Assembly: GCA_910589415.1 (NCBI GenBank)
Contig: OU342636.1
Location: 4,384,437-4,448,436, forward strand
Origin: Malachius bipustulatus
Lineage: Eukaryota > Arthropoda > Insecta > Coleoptera > Melyridae
Direction: 5' to 3'
Length of the DNA: 64,000 bases
This document shows positions 33,275-44,491 of the stretch, one piece after another. Below the pieces are notes generated by a model. That model ran no database searches, was not told the origin of the DNA, and saw only the letters and a list, made by a program, of their open reading frames with translations. A program made the position numbers and the translations under genes. The first letter of the stretch is position 1. Each line of letters opens with the position of its first letter.

Positions 33275-34054
33275 CAGGGTGTTTTATAATTGAATGTCAA
33301 TATTTAAGGGGGTGATTTTTGGGTGTATTTTAAGAAGAAAACTTCATTAGAACATATGTCCTAAAAGTCTAAACTTTTGAGATACAGGGTGGTAAAGTTT
33401 AATTAAAATAAATAATTTATTCGTAATATCTGTAATTCGTAATACCGCTCTGAATATTTTAATGAAATTTCGTATACAGGTATTACGCATCAAGGGGCAT
33501 TTTTTCATGTACTACGTTTCGTTTTATTTCCACTAGTGATGATCGTGCAGAATTTTACCTGCATATTTTTATACTTTTTATTGTCATCTTAACAACAATC
33601 TTGTGACCATGTAGAGAAACAGATTTTATTTTTTTAGGCGAAAACCGTGCCTCGGACTGAAAAAAGGTAAGTAATCAAATTTGCTTGGAAATGAATGGGG
33701 ATTCCAAAAATGATTTCTATTTGAACAGAAATCAGTGGCGTACCATCAATGGTCTGCTAAAAATGCAGGTAAAATTCTGCACGATCGTGCACCATCGTCA
33801 CTAGTGGAAATAAAATGAAACGTGGTACATGAAAAAATGCCCCTTGATGCGTAATACCTGTATACGAAATTTCATTAAAATATCCCGAGCGGTATTACAG
33901 ATATTACGAAAAAATGATTTATTTAACAAAATTTTACCACCCTGTATCTCAAAATTTAAGACTCTTAGGACATACGTTCTTATGAAGTTTTCTTCTTAAA
34001 ATGGACCCAAAAATCACCCCCTTAAATATTGACATTCAATTACAAAACACCCCG
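33275..34054. mobile_element. foldback element D, copy 1
   Basis: CAGGGTGTTTTATAATTGAA after TA is mirrored at 34035-34054 (last bases CCCCG). Inner blocks 'taagggggtgattttt' and 'cttcatta' are mirrored. Inserted in the 31605-34414 transposon. Second copy at 43380-44139. Confidence 0.92.
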
Positions 34055-34084
34055 TATAATAGAATGTGGTGTATTGCTCATTTT

Positions 34085-34345
34085 ATCATTGTTTGGTATT
34101 ATTATTCATTATTTGGCATTAATTCGCATTGCTTGGCATTATTATTCATTACTTGGCATTAATAATCATTGCTTGGCATTATTATTCATTACTCGGCATT
34201 AATAATCATTGCTTGGCATTATTATTCATTACTCGGCATTATTATTCATTGCTCGGCATTATTATTCATTGTGTGGGCATTATTATTCATTTTTGGCATT
34301 ACTGTAATTTACACTGGCATTAATATGGATTGATGGCATTATTGG
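34085..34345 (+). repeat. right subterminal array of GGCATTATTATTCATTG
   Basis: About 12 units, in the same direct orientation as the left array. A final inverted pair 'aataatgccgaataatgcc' lies just before the right TIR. Confidence 0.92.
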
Positions 34346-34426
34346 AATATTTTATGAATAATGCCGAATAATGCCAAACATATGTACAGAAAATGGACAG
34401 TGAATTCCCCCTCGAAAAAATATATA

Positions 34427-35277
34427 CAGGGTGAGTTTTTTTCAATGTCTAGTACAGGGATCTCGTAAACTACTGCAGTTAGAGGAACGGTTAAATGGGG
34501 AAAGAAGTGCAGTTTTATGAGCTTAATTCGAAACAGCTTTTGTTTTTTTTTTTAAATCTCCATAGCTTCCTAGATATTTAACATAAAGTAAATTCCGCGG
34601 ATTTCTTTACAGCGAGATAGCGGTCTTATTATTGGGATTAGAGAAAAATCGTAAAGGAAAACCTTTTAGACGATTCCATAGAGAATAAAACGGCGTTACA
34701 ATTTTTTGTATTTGTTGTGTCATTTTCGAGCTATGACGTAAACTTGTGTTTTTTTAAATGTAAGTCATAGTTGGCTATGACATCATTCGATATGTTTTTT
34801 TTTTTCTAAATACACCGATATAAAACTCGATATCGTTTTTTCGGGAAATAAAAAAGTTAGGACGGTTTTTAATTTTATTTCCTCAAATACGTGGTATAGG
34901 CGCTGAATTTAATACTTAATTTTGAATTGAAAATCTTATATGAATTAATAGTTCAACGGAATAGCTTGTTTTCGAGAACTTAAAAAAAAAAATTAATTTT
35001 AATTCTAATCTTTCAAAAATCTTGTAGCAATATACCTACCTACGCTGTAGAACTGTAGACTAAATATTCATATCAAAATGTGACGGTTGCTTAGCAACAG
35101 TAAGCAGAAACAGTGAAACTATAAAATTTGACAGTTAGTACTTATATAGAGGCTTATAATTTCCATTGAACTTTAAGTATGAAGTCAGGTTTTGCAGAAG
35201 TTCTTAAATTTAACCGTTCCTCTAACTGCAGTAGTTTACGAGATCCCTGTACTAAACATTGAAAAAAACTCACCCTG
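34427..35277. mobile_element. foldback element E, CAGGGTGAGTTTTTTTC ends
   Basis: The left arm 'cagggtgagtttttttcaat', 'gtacagggatctcgtaaact' and 'gcagttagaggaacggttaa' are all mirrored at 35205-35277. It lies 4 bp beyond the TSD of the preceding transposon. Non-coding. Confidence 0.92.
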
Positions 35278-35625
35278 TATAATGTAAGTACATACTTAGG
35301 TAGATAATAAAAAAAAATCTCATAAATTAAATCTAACTAAAAATAAACTTTGAACCATTATTAATTAAATCGAAATAAACAAAATAATAACTTAAAAACA
35401 AAAATAGTGTAAGTACTTACACCCATAATACTTATAAAGATTGAACCTAATAAAAAAATTGATATCTTATTTAAAAACAAAATTTAAAAAGTTTTCTTAT
35501 AAAATGGGAAAACCTATAACATAAGTAAACTTTGAATAGGACCCAATTAAATTGCATTAAATTAAACTACTTAATTAAATAAAAACTTAAGAAAAACCTT
35601 TACTAAACTGCATGAGTTTTACTAC
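35278..35625. other. AT-rich intergenic
   Basis: Short A-rich words ('aaaataaac', 'cttaaaaac') only. A similar texture recurs near 39890-40020. Confidence 0.5.
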
Positions 35626-36284
35626 TGTAACAAACCCCCCCCTAGGCCAAATGATCGTCTACAAATGCGGCAAGGAACCCCTGAAAATTGTGTCCGTAAC
35701 TGTGAGTAACCACACTGAGGTTCTTGGATAAGGTATGCAGAGAAAGTTTTAGGAATTGAGAAAAGAAAAAATTTAAATGAAGCACTATTTCATCTATTTT
35801 TCACACTGGCGTTCAGTTAAACTTTTTTAGTCTTTAAATTTTGAATTTTGTCTTATGTTTTACCTCGCCGTCATTGCAGCTGAAATTTTGTATCTTTAAG
35901 TTGTTTGTCAGGGAATTTATTTGATGAGTAAGAAAATTTTGCCTTTTTAATTTATTTTTTGTCTGTTTCCGTTTGCTAAATGTGGCTACCCTGTAACCCT
36001 TTTTGTTGGTCAATTTGTTTGTATTGGTTACTAGACTTCATGGAGCCCTTGGAATTTTTATTACTTTATGACTCTCTCGGCTCCCTTGGTGGCCGGACCA
36101 GGCTTCTTTAAGTTGTTGAGCAACGTTGTCAAATCTACATCTATTTAAACAAGCGTCATATCCCATCAAGATAATGAAACTAGTTTTCAATTACCAATTA
36201 TCCTAACGTGGTTTCATTAATATTTAATAGTGTTTTCAGGTTTGTGAGACCTGTTAATTATACCTTTATTTATACCTTTTATAC

Positions 36285-36850
36285 CTTGTTTTGGTTATAC
36301 CGTTGTTTTTGTACCATTTGATTATGGTTACCTTGTGTTTATTTCATTTGGTTATACCTTTGTTTTATCGTTTGATTATTGTAACCTGGTGTTTATACCA
36401 TTTGGTTATACCTTTTTATTTTTGTCATTTGGTTATTGTAACCTGGTGTTTATTTCATTTGGTTATACCTTTTACTTTATCATTTGGTTATTGTAACCTG
36501 GTGTTTATACCATTTGGTTATACCTTTAAGTTTATCATTTGGTTATTGTTACCTGGTGTTTAATTCATTTGGTTATACCTTTTGTTTTATCATTTGATTA
36601 TTGTAACCTGGTGTTTATACCATTTGGTTATACCTTTAAGTTTATCATTTGGTTATTGTTTACCTTGTGTTTATACCATTTGGTTATACCTTTAGTTTTA
36701 TCATTTGATTATGTTTACCTTGTGTTTATACCATTTGGTTATACCTTTAGTTTTATCATTTGATTATGTTTACCTTGTGTTTATACCATTTGGTTATACC
36801 TTTAGTTTTATCATTTGGTTATGTTTACCTTGTGTTTATTTCGTTCATAT
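36285..36850 (+). repeat. about ten copies of a roughly 57-bp tandem repeat
   Basis: The unit contains 'ttggttatacctttt', 'ttttatcatttg' and 'ttattgtaacctggtg'. Hydrophobic open frames through it are by-products of the repeat. Confidence 0.93.
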
Positions 36851-37186
36851 ATACCTGTTCATAACCTAAAGGGTTGTGAGTCCTTTGGTTAGTTTAATAC
36901 CTCGATACACTGTCACTGTATCATTTACCTTTACACTATTATTTGGGAAACCATTTCTATAGGTATAATAAGATATTGAAAGAGATCACTGTTTTGGAGA
37001 TTTTAAAAGTTTGTCAATTGGACTGTAATCCTCTGCACAAATGAAATCATCTAACAAACCAGCACACAGACCCACTCTTCCCTAAGAGAATTCGAGACTT
37101 ATACATCTTATGCGGCAGTTCGGGTGCACCTCGCTCGATAGGGCCCCACCGACTCTAAGATAATTCTTTCCCTAAAGCTCAGTGTG

Positions 37187-37225
37187 TATAAAAGCGGGAT
37201 GCGATAGTTTGCAGTGAAGACACTC
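37187..37225 (+). promoter_or_regulatory. candidate TATA promoter
   Basis: 'tgtgtataaaagcggg' is followed about 25 bp later by 'tttgcagtga', an initiator-like sequence. The spacing fits insect core promoters. No coding exon downstream is recognised. Confidence 0.4.
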
Positions 37226-37536
37226 GCTAAGAAGAAAACGTTGTCAGGTTCCCGATGAGGAACAGATTTACTTGTAATTTGGAAGTACAGATGATCTTGT
37301 TTCACTGAATTAACCAGACATGAAACTTACATAAACAGACTTGACTTCAACAACAATGCTCAACTTTAACTGAACGTGAAAATCGGTTTGATTCTTGACA
37401 TTGACTTTCGGATCTGACTGTGGATATTTAACTCAAAAGAAAATACTTAGTGAATGTAGGGAGATTGACGTAACAACTCAAAGAAATATTTGGCAATCTG
37501 ACAACCTTGCAGTGGGGTTGTGTCTTGTATCTATTC

Positions 37537-37920
37537 GTAATAATTAGGGAAGGTCAAGCGGCGAGGTGTTCTCTTTCTAACTGAAAACTGAATAAATTTT
37601 GTTAAATCGTGATATCCAAATTAATTGAAGGTACCTAAATTAATATAAATTAAGAATAAATGATTAGTAATAATTATGGACGGTCAAGCGGCGAGGTGTT
37701 CTCCTTCTAACTGAAAAAAAACTGAATAAATTTTGTTAAATCGTGATGTCCAAATCAATTGGAGGTACCTAAATTAATATAAATTAAGAATAAATGATTA
37801 GTAACAATTATGGATGGTCAAGCGGCGTGGTGTTCTCTTTCTAACTGAAAACTGAATAAATCGTGATGTCCATATCAATTGGAGGTACCTGAATTAATAT
37901 AAATTAAGAATAAATGATTA
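37537..37920. repeat. three copies of a 120-134-bp tandem repeat
   Basis: Units start at about 37537, 37667 and 37801, each with 'ggtcaagcggcg.ggtgttct' and 'aaattaagaataaatgatta'. The third lacks a short internal piece. Confidence 0.93.
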
Positions 37921-38065
37921 GTAATAATTTGAAACCTGTAATTGGCTTGCTGGTTCCTTGGCTATGATAGAATTGTACGAGATCGGCACCGTCGTTGGGG
38001 AATAAAGTATGCCCCTGTGGATCCTGCTCTAGCTCTTCGTCTGCAGTGGGGTTGGAATTGGACAT
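37904..38065 (-). CDS. small hypothetical ORF, 53 residues
   Basis: Opens with MSNSNPTADEELEQDPQ and continues GHTLFPNDGADLVQFYHS. The first 44 residues have codon use and composition unlike the surrounding AT-rich DNA. The last nine (FKLLLIIYS) run into the 130-bp repeat and look non-coding, so the real frame may end or splice near 37933. It shares the 'TADEE' word with the repeated peptide upstream. Function unknown. Confidence 0.35.
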   Translation of the reverse strand: MSNSNPTADEELEQDPQGHTLFPNDGADLVQFYHSQGTSKPITGFKLLLIIYS

Positions 38066-38107
38066 CTTCACCGTAGATTCACTTGCACTCGTGTGTTTAG
38101 GTACTTA

Positions 38108-38333
38108 GGAGCACTATTCGTCTGCCAGGGTATAGAGCTTACGAAGTCTCTTCTCCTCCGGAGTATAATAGTAATTTGATGTAGGAGTACTGATCGTCTG
38201 CCAGGGTATAGAGCTTACGAAATCTCTTCTCCTCCGGAGTATAACAGTAAATTCAGAGTGTCAGGAATACTGCTCGTCTGCCAGGGTATAGAGCTCAAGA
38301 AGTCTCTTCTCCTCCGGAGTATAACAGTAATTA
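38108..38333 (-). repeat. three copies of a 76-80-bp repeat with coding flavour
   Basis: Cores near 38119, 38195 and 38275 share 'cgtctgccagggtatagagc' and 'tctcttctcctccggagtat'. On the minus strand each can read YTPEEKRL.KLYTLADE, but stops and frame changes separate the copies. Confidence 0.92.
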
Positions 38334-38482
38334 GGTAAACTGTGAATCGTAGGAAGGAAAGGAATCGAATGTTTTTCCCTTGAAACTCCGCTGGTATTTA
38401 TACTGAATCTGGCCGTTGTTCCCGGGATGGGCTTTTGTGTTGATTTCCGGTGACGATTTCTATTTTGTCTGAACAATGACAT
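38261..38482 (-). CDS. small hypothetical ORF, 73 residues
   Basis: Starts MSLFRQNRNRHRKSTQKPIPG, basic at first, then a Ser/Pro-rich middle, ending CYTPEEKRLLELYTLADEQYS in the first of the three repeats just downstream on the same strand. It may be the start of a gag-like or host protein whose later part is repeated. No family recognised. Confidence 0.3.
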   Translation of the reverse strand: MSLFRQNRNRHRKSTQKPIPGTTARFSINTSGVSREKHSIPFLPTIHSLPNYCYTPEEKRLLELYTLADEQYS

Positions 38483-38659
38483 TTCAGCTTTCTCCGTTGT
38501 TTATCCCATTTTCCTGAATAGTCAGTTTGGAAATTGTCACTCTGATGAGTGGGAAATTCTTCTCGTAAACGTCAGTCGGTGTTTCCTTTAGAAAAAAAGC
38601 TGATTAGACAGTTAATTACCTATCCTTCCTGTTATTAACGGACAGCTATTCATGGTTAA

Positions 38660-39306
38660 ATTCCTTGAGTTCAATTTCCTGGAGTTTCCTTATCGATACT
38701 GCGGTTCTGGGATTTTTCTCAGGTTGTTTCTTATCAGGACTAGGCGTGTGCCGAATTTCGCGCGTCTAGCTCGATTTTGTTAAAAAATGCAAATTTTTAA
38801 CACATTATGAACTGGACCTTCGAACAGCTATATTTAAGGGTGATGGTCGTTTGGCAGCGTAGGTCTGATTCATTGTTACATTTCTTGAGTTCAATTTCCG
38901 GAAGTTTCCTTATCGATACTGCGATTCTAGGATTTTTCTCAGGTTGTTTGTTATCAGGACTAGGCGTGTGCCGAATTTCGCGCGTCTAGCTCGATTTTGT
39001 TAAAAAATGCAAATTTTTAACACATTATGAACTGGACCTTCGAACAGCTATATTTAAGGGTGATGGTCGTTTGGCAGCGTAGGTCTGATTCATTGTTACA
39101 TTTCTTGAGTTCAATTTCCGGAAGTTTCCTTATCGATACTGCGATTCTAGGATTTTTCTCAGGTTGTTTGTTATCAGGACTAGGCGTGTGCCGAATTTCG
39201 CGCGTCTAGCTCGATTTTGTTAAAAAATGCAAATTTTTAACACATTATGGACTGGACCTTGTAACAGCTGTATTTAAGGGTGATAGTCGCTTGGCAGCGT
39301 AGGTCT
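38660..39306 (+). repeat. 2.9 copies of a 220-bp tandem repeat with DRE motifs
   Basis: Exact 220-bp period: TATCGATA occurs at 38691, 38911 and 39131, and 'gtgtgccgaatttcgcgcg' and 'ttggcagcgtaggtct' recur at the same spacing. Copies two and three are nearly identical, so the last duplication is recent. TATCGATA is the DREF-binding core found in insect promoters. Confidence 0.93.
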
Positions 39307-39420
39307 TGTTACCGGCGTTAGATGATATTTCTCTTGCATTCTCCTTTTATTGTTATTATCACGTCCGACATTAAGGAACGGACGGTTGGGTGTGACTCGT
39401 GCTCCGGGCAAATCTCCCAT

Positions 39421-39602
39421 CAATTATTATTTTATTTTTTATTTATTTTTTTTTTCTTCCATTTTTTTTTCATTTATTTTCCAAATTTTTTTCTAAACAT
39501 GATACCCCCCTTTGGTCTATTACACTACACCGGTGCCATAAATAGTCTACATGTATACCTATATGTATAAATAAATTGATCAAATTATTTAATGATAAAA
39601 TA
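39421..39602. other. T-rich low complexity
   Basis: Long T-rich stretch 39428-39490, otherwise unremarkable. Confidence 0.7.
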
Positions 39603-39836
39603 TAAACGTAGGTTAATTAATCGGGATAGCAGTCGATAAGGAAAAGGATACCTACTCTTTTTTCTAAAAACCCAAGTTTTCCAAATTTATTTCAGTTCTT
39701 CTTCAGAGGTAAGAAAGTGAGGTCTATAATGGTTTGTTAATAATAATGTTGGATATTTTTTGAATAAATGTTAACAACAGGTATTTCATTTTCTCTGTTT
39801 TATCGACTGCTATCCCAATTAATTAATCTACGTTTA
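39603..39836. mobile_element. MITE, TAAACGTAG ends
   Basis: Inverted ends of about 34 bp ('taaacgtag.ttaattaat', 'gggatagcagtcgataa') around a 165-bp non-coding centre. Confidence 0.85.
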
Positions 39837-41371
39837 CACATATTTAGAAATATTACACCTAGATAAAATTCAATAAATTTTATTGTCTGAACATAATTCC
39901 AAATTAATAGGTACTTATCATATTTAAAAACAAAATCAAAAAACGTTCTCTTTTAAAAAAGGTAAATCTAAACAAAAGAAACCTTAAATTGGATCGAATA
40001 AAATTGGATTGGATTAAAAAAGTTTGCTAAAAGCAACAACAAAATGAAATCTAAAAAATGGAATATTAAGTTTATGATTAGATATAATCAAAATCACCGC
40101 CATAAAGAGGTCATCGAAAGTGTTAATTGATGCCCTCTTAAATGCCCTGTCTTCGCATGCTGAAACCAGCATATGGTGTGTCTCTCGAAGCTCTCATCCG
40201 TGATTGGGAATGATAGGTATCCTTACTGCACCTGGCACCTGGAATGATTGAAAAATATTTATGTAATCTCAAAGTCTAGGGTTCTTTCAAATGTATGAGC
40301 CTAAGAATCCAATAAGGATCCACAAAAGTGAAAGCAGAAAATCTTAATTATCAAAACTAGATAACAATATTTTGACTAGTAGGTATAATAGGTACCTACC
40401 CATCCCCAGATGGGTTCAAGAGCTCATACATATCATACTTTTATTTTACTTGTGAAATCACTGAGCGTAAGTAGCGGTCTATAAATCAAAGAGTAAGTCG
40501 TGGATAAAATTTTCACTATTTACATTTTTGGGAGATTTTTAGAAATTATATGGAAAAATAGTCTTCTAGTTCCTCTGCCTTAGGTATACTATATAATGTA
40601 AGTATAGGTAAAATACTATATATGCTTGCTATTTTTATATGTACTACCTATGTACTTATACTTACGTATTATTTATGTAAAACCTATAGATAGGGATGTG
40701 GCGAATATTCGCAAAAGTTCGGTATTCGGCAAGTAAATATTGGGAGACGCCGAACTTTGATTATTTTTTGCTTTCATTGTTATTCATCGTTGTTCCGATC
40801 TTTTTCAGAATATGTATTGCTTTTGCGAAAACCTCTATAGAATATTCATATCGATTTACAAATTATATACTTAACAGAAAATACTGAGCTTATTTATAAA
40901 AATGTTAAAAATGAAGAAGGTATGGAATATCCGAATAAAATTCTGCCGATTTCAGAGAATCCCCGATAAAAACAAACTGAAATAATTTGAAGTCATTCAT
41001 CAGAAATTCTAGTAAACATATGGTGTGTGTCACTGTTATAGGGGCCACAAATATTCGTCAGAGTTCAAACAATCCAAACCCAAACATTCCAAACTAGGAA
41101 CAAAGAGCCAAATAGCGGCTTTGAACTTGAAATTCAAGGGACAAACTGGTTTTCTTTCAGAGTAAAAATTAACTATTTATTCCAGGATTGTGCTGAAATG
41201 AAATTGGTGAAGTCCTGCTACAAGAAACTGACTTTCCCTGTTTATTTCTTTTGTAAGTACCTATATAAGGTGTAGGTATATTATCCAATGCTTCAAAATT
41301 AACATCAATTTATTAACATCAAAAATTCATGCAATTTTTTGAGGTGAGAGTAGAAAAATTGATACCCTATT
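39837..41371. other. intergenic, nothing supported
   Basis: AT-rich. A block near 41208 ('ggtgaagtcctgctacaa') recurs near 10271. A 'gatgtggcgaatattcgc' block at 40696 looks like repeat debris. Short frames have no recognisable motif. Confidence 0.45.
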
Positions 41372-41518
41372 GCCCGTATTCACAAACGATAATTTCCTAA
41401 ATAATTACGTAATTAATTAAATGAGTGAGATGGAGATAAGCAGTTTTTTTGCAATAGAATGAGATGGGGATAATTGATTACGTAATTATTTAGGAAATTA
41501 TCGTTTGTGAATACGGGC
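41372..41518. mobile_element. MITE, GCCCGTATTCACAAACG family, copy 1
   Basis: 147 bp, almost a perfect hairpin: 'gcccgtattcacaaacgata' is mirrored at 41499-41518. The centre has 'gagatgg.gata' words. Confidence 0.92.
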
Positions 41519-41878
41519 ATATGTGTGTGTAAATTCATTGGCACTGACTGCAGTTTTTAGATGAGCAAACAAATGTTAATTTTTTTCTGGCTTTTAGTAA
41601 TGGCGGCTTCCTACGACGAAGGGACCCAGCAATCCATTGGCCACAAGTCACAAGCTGTGACTCACCAAAAGTACCACCAAGTGAAGTGAAAAGCCGTCTC
41701 AAGAATTTAATTGAAATTCAGATAAATTCGAAACAGTGTTGCCAAGTTTATTTCATTCGATTGGAATGCAAAAAAAAAAACTACAAGGTCAACTTCGTTT
41801 CACATTTTCCCATATATGTCGATATACCGGAGGCCCTAGATATTATTTAAAGAAATCAAACTTTTTTACAATTCTAAT
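41519..41878. other. intergenic between two MITE copies
   Basis: 360 bp, no gene or repeat recognised. Confidence 0.5.
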
Positions 41879-42025
41879 GCCCGTATTCACAAACGATAAT
41901 TTCCTAAATAATTACGTAATCAATTATCCCCATCTCACTCTATTGCAAAAAAACTGCATATCTCCATCTCACTTATTTAATTAATTACGTAATTATTTTG
42001 GAAATTATCGTTTGTGAATACGGGC
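41879..42025. mobile_element. MITE, GCCCGTATTCACAAACG family, copy 2 (inverted)
   Basis: 147 bp, same family as 41372-41518 in opposite orientation and nearly identical. Flanked by TAAT/ATTA. Confidence 0.92.
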
Positions 42026-43248
42026 ATTAGACTAGACCCTTCTGATTAAATTGCACAATTTTAAGATTATTATTACTTACTCTTGATTATTTCCATAATT
42101 TCCAGGTTATTAACCGTAATATTTCCAATTTCCAATCCAAAAATTGGCCAACATAGTTAGTGAGACATTTCTCCATGCACCTGTAAACACCGGCTTTTTC
42201 ATTTGATCCACTTGCAAATCTCACGAGATTGTGCTGAAATTAAATATATTTTTTGTATTAATAAAAATGCAGACTGATTAGGTACGCATACGTTATAAAA
42301 ATATGTTCTTTCAAAAATTAAAACTTAGCAGACTGCTTTTATACAGGTGTGTTTTTGCAGTACATTCTACAATCACTGACAATATTTTTTTTGTTTAATA
42401 TGGCGCCACAATTATCCATTATCTGCCTTAAGAGAGAAGACATGTTTTCTGATTCTAACTGTCGTTGATTTTACTGAGTAAATATCGATGAATGGAATCG
42501 CAGTTCGATGAAAAACTTTCTTGCGCATCAATCGCATAGGTAAATAGTGAGTGTATTTTTATCTGATTCAGTTATAATATAGGTATTTTCACTGCTTTTC
42601 GAATTAGATTTCTGAAATATTAGTGTACCTACTTAGTTGTTTAGGTAGGTACCTGTGAAAATTTCAGTTCAATTCCTTTGAAAACGGGCTATAAGATATA
42701 TAGAAATTTAGTAATTTTACTCCTTTTCCTATGCACGCCACTGGCTAACTAATTTAAAAAAAAAATTAAAATTTTAATTTTAAGCGTCATAAAAATTTTG
42801 AAAATCTACCCCATTTTTATTTTTTATTATTTATTTCTTGAAATTCTTGAAGGTAAAAGAAAAGATTATTTAGGTAGTACAGGTGGTATTTTTCAGATCA
42901 ATTTCTTTAAAAATGAGCTCATAAATAGTTTTAGAAATTTAGCCATTATTACCTTTTTCCTACCCACGCCGCTGGCTTATTATTACAAGTAATGTTTTTT
43001 TTACACTAACGTCAAGTTCGAAAAATGTTCTTCCAATCCTCTGTTAATTCTGTTTCAAAGTTTTTCCCATCTTGCTTAAGTAGGTAGGTTTATCTTAAAC
43101 CAAGCCCTATATCAAAATTTTACTAGTGGAAAAAATAATAGAAATTAATGATTGATCTAAAAAAAAAAACAATACCTTCGAACCAGAGGCGTACGTAGGA
43201 AAAAGTTGGGGGGTCAACGTGTTCTTCAAGCCACGTTCCCTCCGCTCG
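42026..43248. other. intergenic, nothing supported
   Basis: AT-rich. A short block recurs twice: 'acgc..ctggct' preceded by 'aatttag.' near 42700-42750 and 42935-42975. No coding signal. Confidence 0.45.
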
Positions 43249-43345
43249 GGTTTCTCAGGAAATATGAAGATACAATTCAATTACACTAATATACAGGGTA
43301 TTCTATTAAAAAAAACACAATGTCGTCATTACCTCGCCAAGGAAC
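43249..43345. mobile_element. partial foldback C, right end only
   Basis: 'ggaaatatgaagatacaatt', 'caatgtcgtcattac' and 'aaggaacatt' match the right end of 30774-31391. The other arm is missing. Confidence 0.7.
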
Positions 43346-43379
43346 ATTCTGTACGCAAAAATGTTCCGCCAAGAGTATA

Positions 43380-44139
43380 CAGGGTGTTTTTTAATTGAAT
43401 GTCAATATTTAAGGGGGTGATTTTTCGGTCCATTTTAAGAAGAAAACTTCATAAGAACATATGTCCTAAAAATCTTAACTTTTGAGATACGGGTGTTAAA
43501 GTTTTTAAAAATAAATAATTTTTTCATAATATCTGTAATACCGCTCTGGATATTTTAATGAAATTTAATAGACAGGTATTACTCATCAAGAGGCATTTTT
43601 TCATGTACCACATTTCGTTTTATCTCCACTAATGACATGTTGCAGAATTTTACCTATGCATATTTTTATATTTTTTATTGTCATTTAACGACAATCTTGT
43701 GACCATGTAGAGTAACAGGTTTTATTTTTTTAGACGAAAACCGTGCATCGCCCTGAAAAAAAGTATTCAAATTTGCTTGGAAATGAATGGGGATTGCAAT
43801 AATGATTTCTATTTGAACAGAAATCAGTGGCGTACCATCAATGTCTGCCAAAATATAGGTAAAATTCTGCACAATCGTGCACCATCGTCACTAATGGAAA
43901 TAAAATGAAACCTTAGCTTGTACATGAAAAAATGCCCCTTGGTATACGAAATTTCATTAAAATATCCAGAGCGGTTTTACAGATATTACGAAAAAATTAT
44001 TTATTTTAATGAAACTTTATTACCACCCTGTATCTAAAAAGTTAAGACTCTTAGGACATATTTTCTTATAAAGTTTTCTTCTTAAAATGGGCCCAAAAAT
44101 CACCCCCTTAAATATTGACATTCAATTACATAACACCTG
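43380..44139. mobile_element. foldback element D, copy 2
   Basis: CAGGGTGTTTTTTAATTGAA after TA is mirrored at 44120-44139 (one base lost in CACCTG). Collinear with 33275-34054. Confidence 0.9.
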
Positions 44140-44487
44140 TACAAATTAAATTAAAAAATTGACCTGTTTGTTTATTTTTCAAAAAAAAAAACAGTACTTT
44201 CCGTTTTGCGGAATTTATTTCTTACTTAATGACGTGCTTATTCTTTTAAACGCTTGTAACATCTAAACAAAAACGAATTGGACCCATGTGTATTAATAAA
44301 AATATGTTTAAAATCAAGTCAGCTATCGGCTGCCAAAGTTTGTCATAGAGCTTGTAGAACACTCTGTATAGCAAGTAAGATTGAATAAGGTATATTATAG
44401 GTATAGGAAAAATCATGAGAGACTGCAAATAGATCAGTTGATAAACAATTATTATTGTTTTATGTACCTTATATAGGTAGGTACAAT
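44140..44487. other. intergenic
   Basis: AT-rich, nothing recognised. Confidence 0.5.
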
Positions 44488-44491
44488 TATT

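Larger units (their letters stand above)
31605..34414. mobile_element. DNA transposon with 16-bp TIRs and 8-bp TSD
   Basis: Perfect 16-bp inverted ends CGAGGGGGAATTCACT (31605-31620, 34399-34414), each flanked by AAAAAATA (31597-31604, 34415-34422). Both subterminal regions carry arrays of 'ggcattattattcattg' units. The interior holds a 103-codon open frame, a good splice donor, and a later foldback insertion (33275-34054). An 8-bp duplication fits hAT, P or Mutator-like elements, but I cannot choose among them. No DDE core is visible, so it is probably a deletion derivative. Confidence 0.85.
35626..39420. other. unexplained island of tandem arrays
   Basis: Starts near a C-run (TGTAACAAACCCCCCC) and is GC-richer than its surroundings. 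It holds four separate tandem arrays (listed individually), a TATA-type promoter candidate near 37187 and two small minus-strand ORFs. TGTAACA would suit an LTR start, but no matching end, primer site or pol is seen. A control region of a large element or of a host gene are both open. Confidence 0.45.

Noticed and set aside
36291..36763. Overlapping hydrophobic open frames that look like membrane proteins
   Set aside because: They run through the 57-bp tandem array; the hydrophobic pattern repeats with the DNA unit and there is no start context or homology.
37537..38333. Regularly spaced repeats resembling a CRISPR array
   Set aside because: Repeats are contiguous tandem units of 76-134 bp without unique spacers, in a eukaryotic context.
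38807..39209. Two identical 60-codon ORFs in tandem
   Set aside because: They are simply the two copies of the 220-bp tandem unit; the frame contains no recognisable domain.
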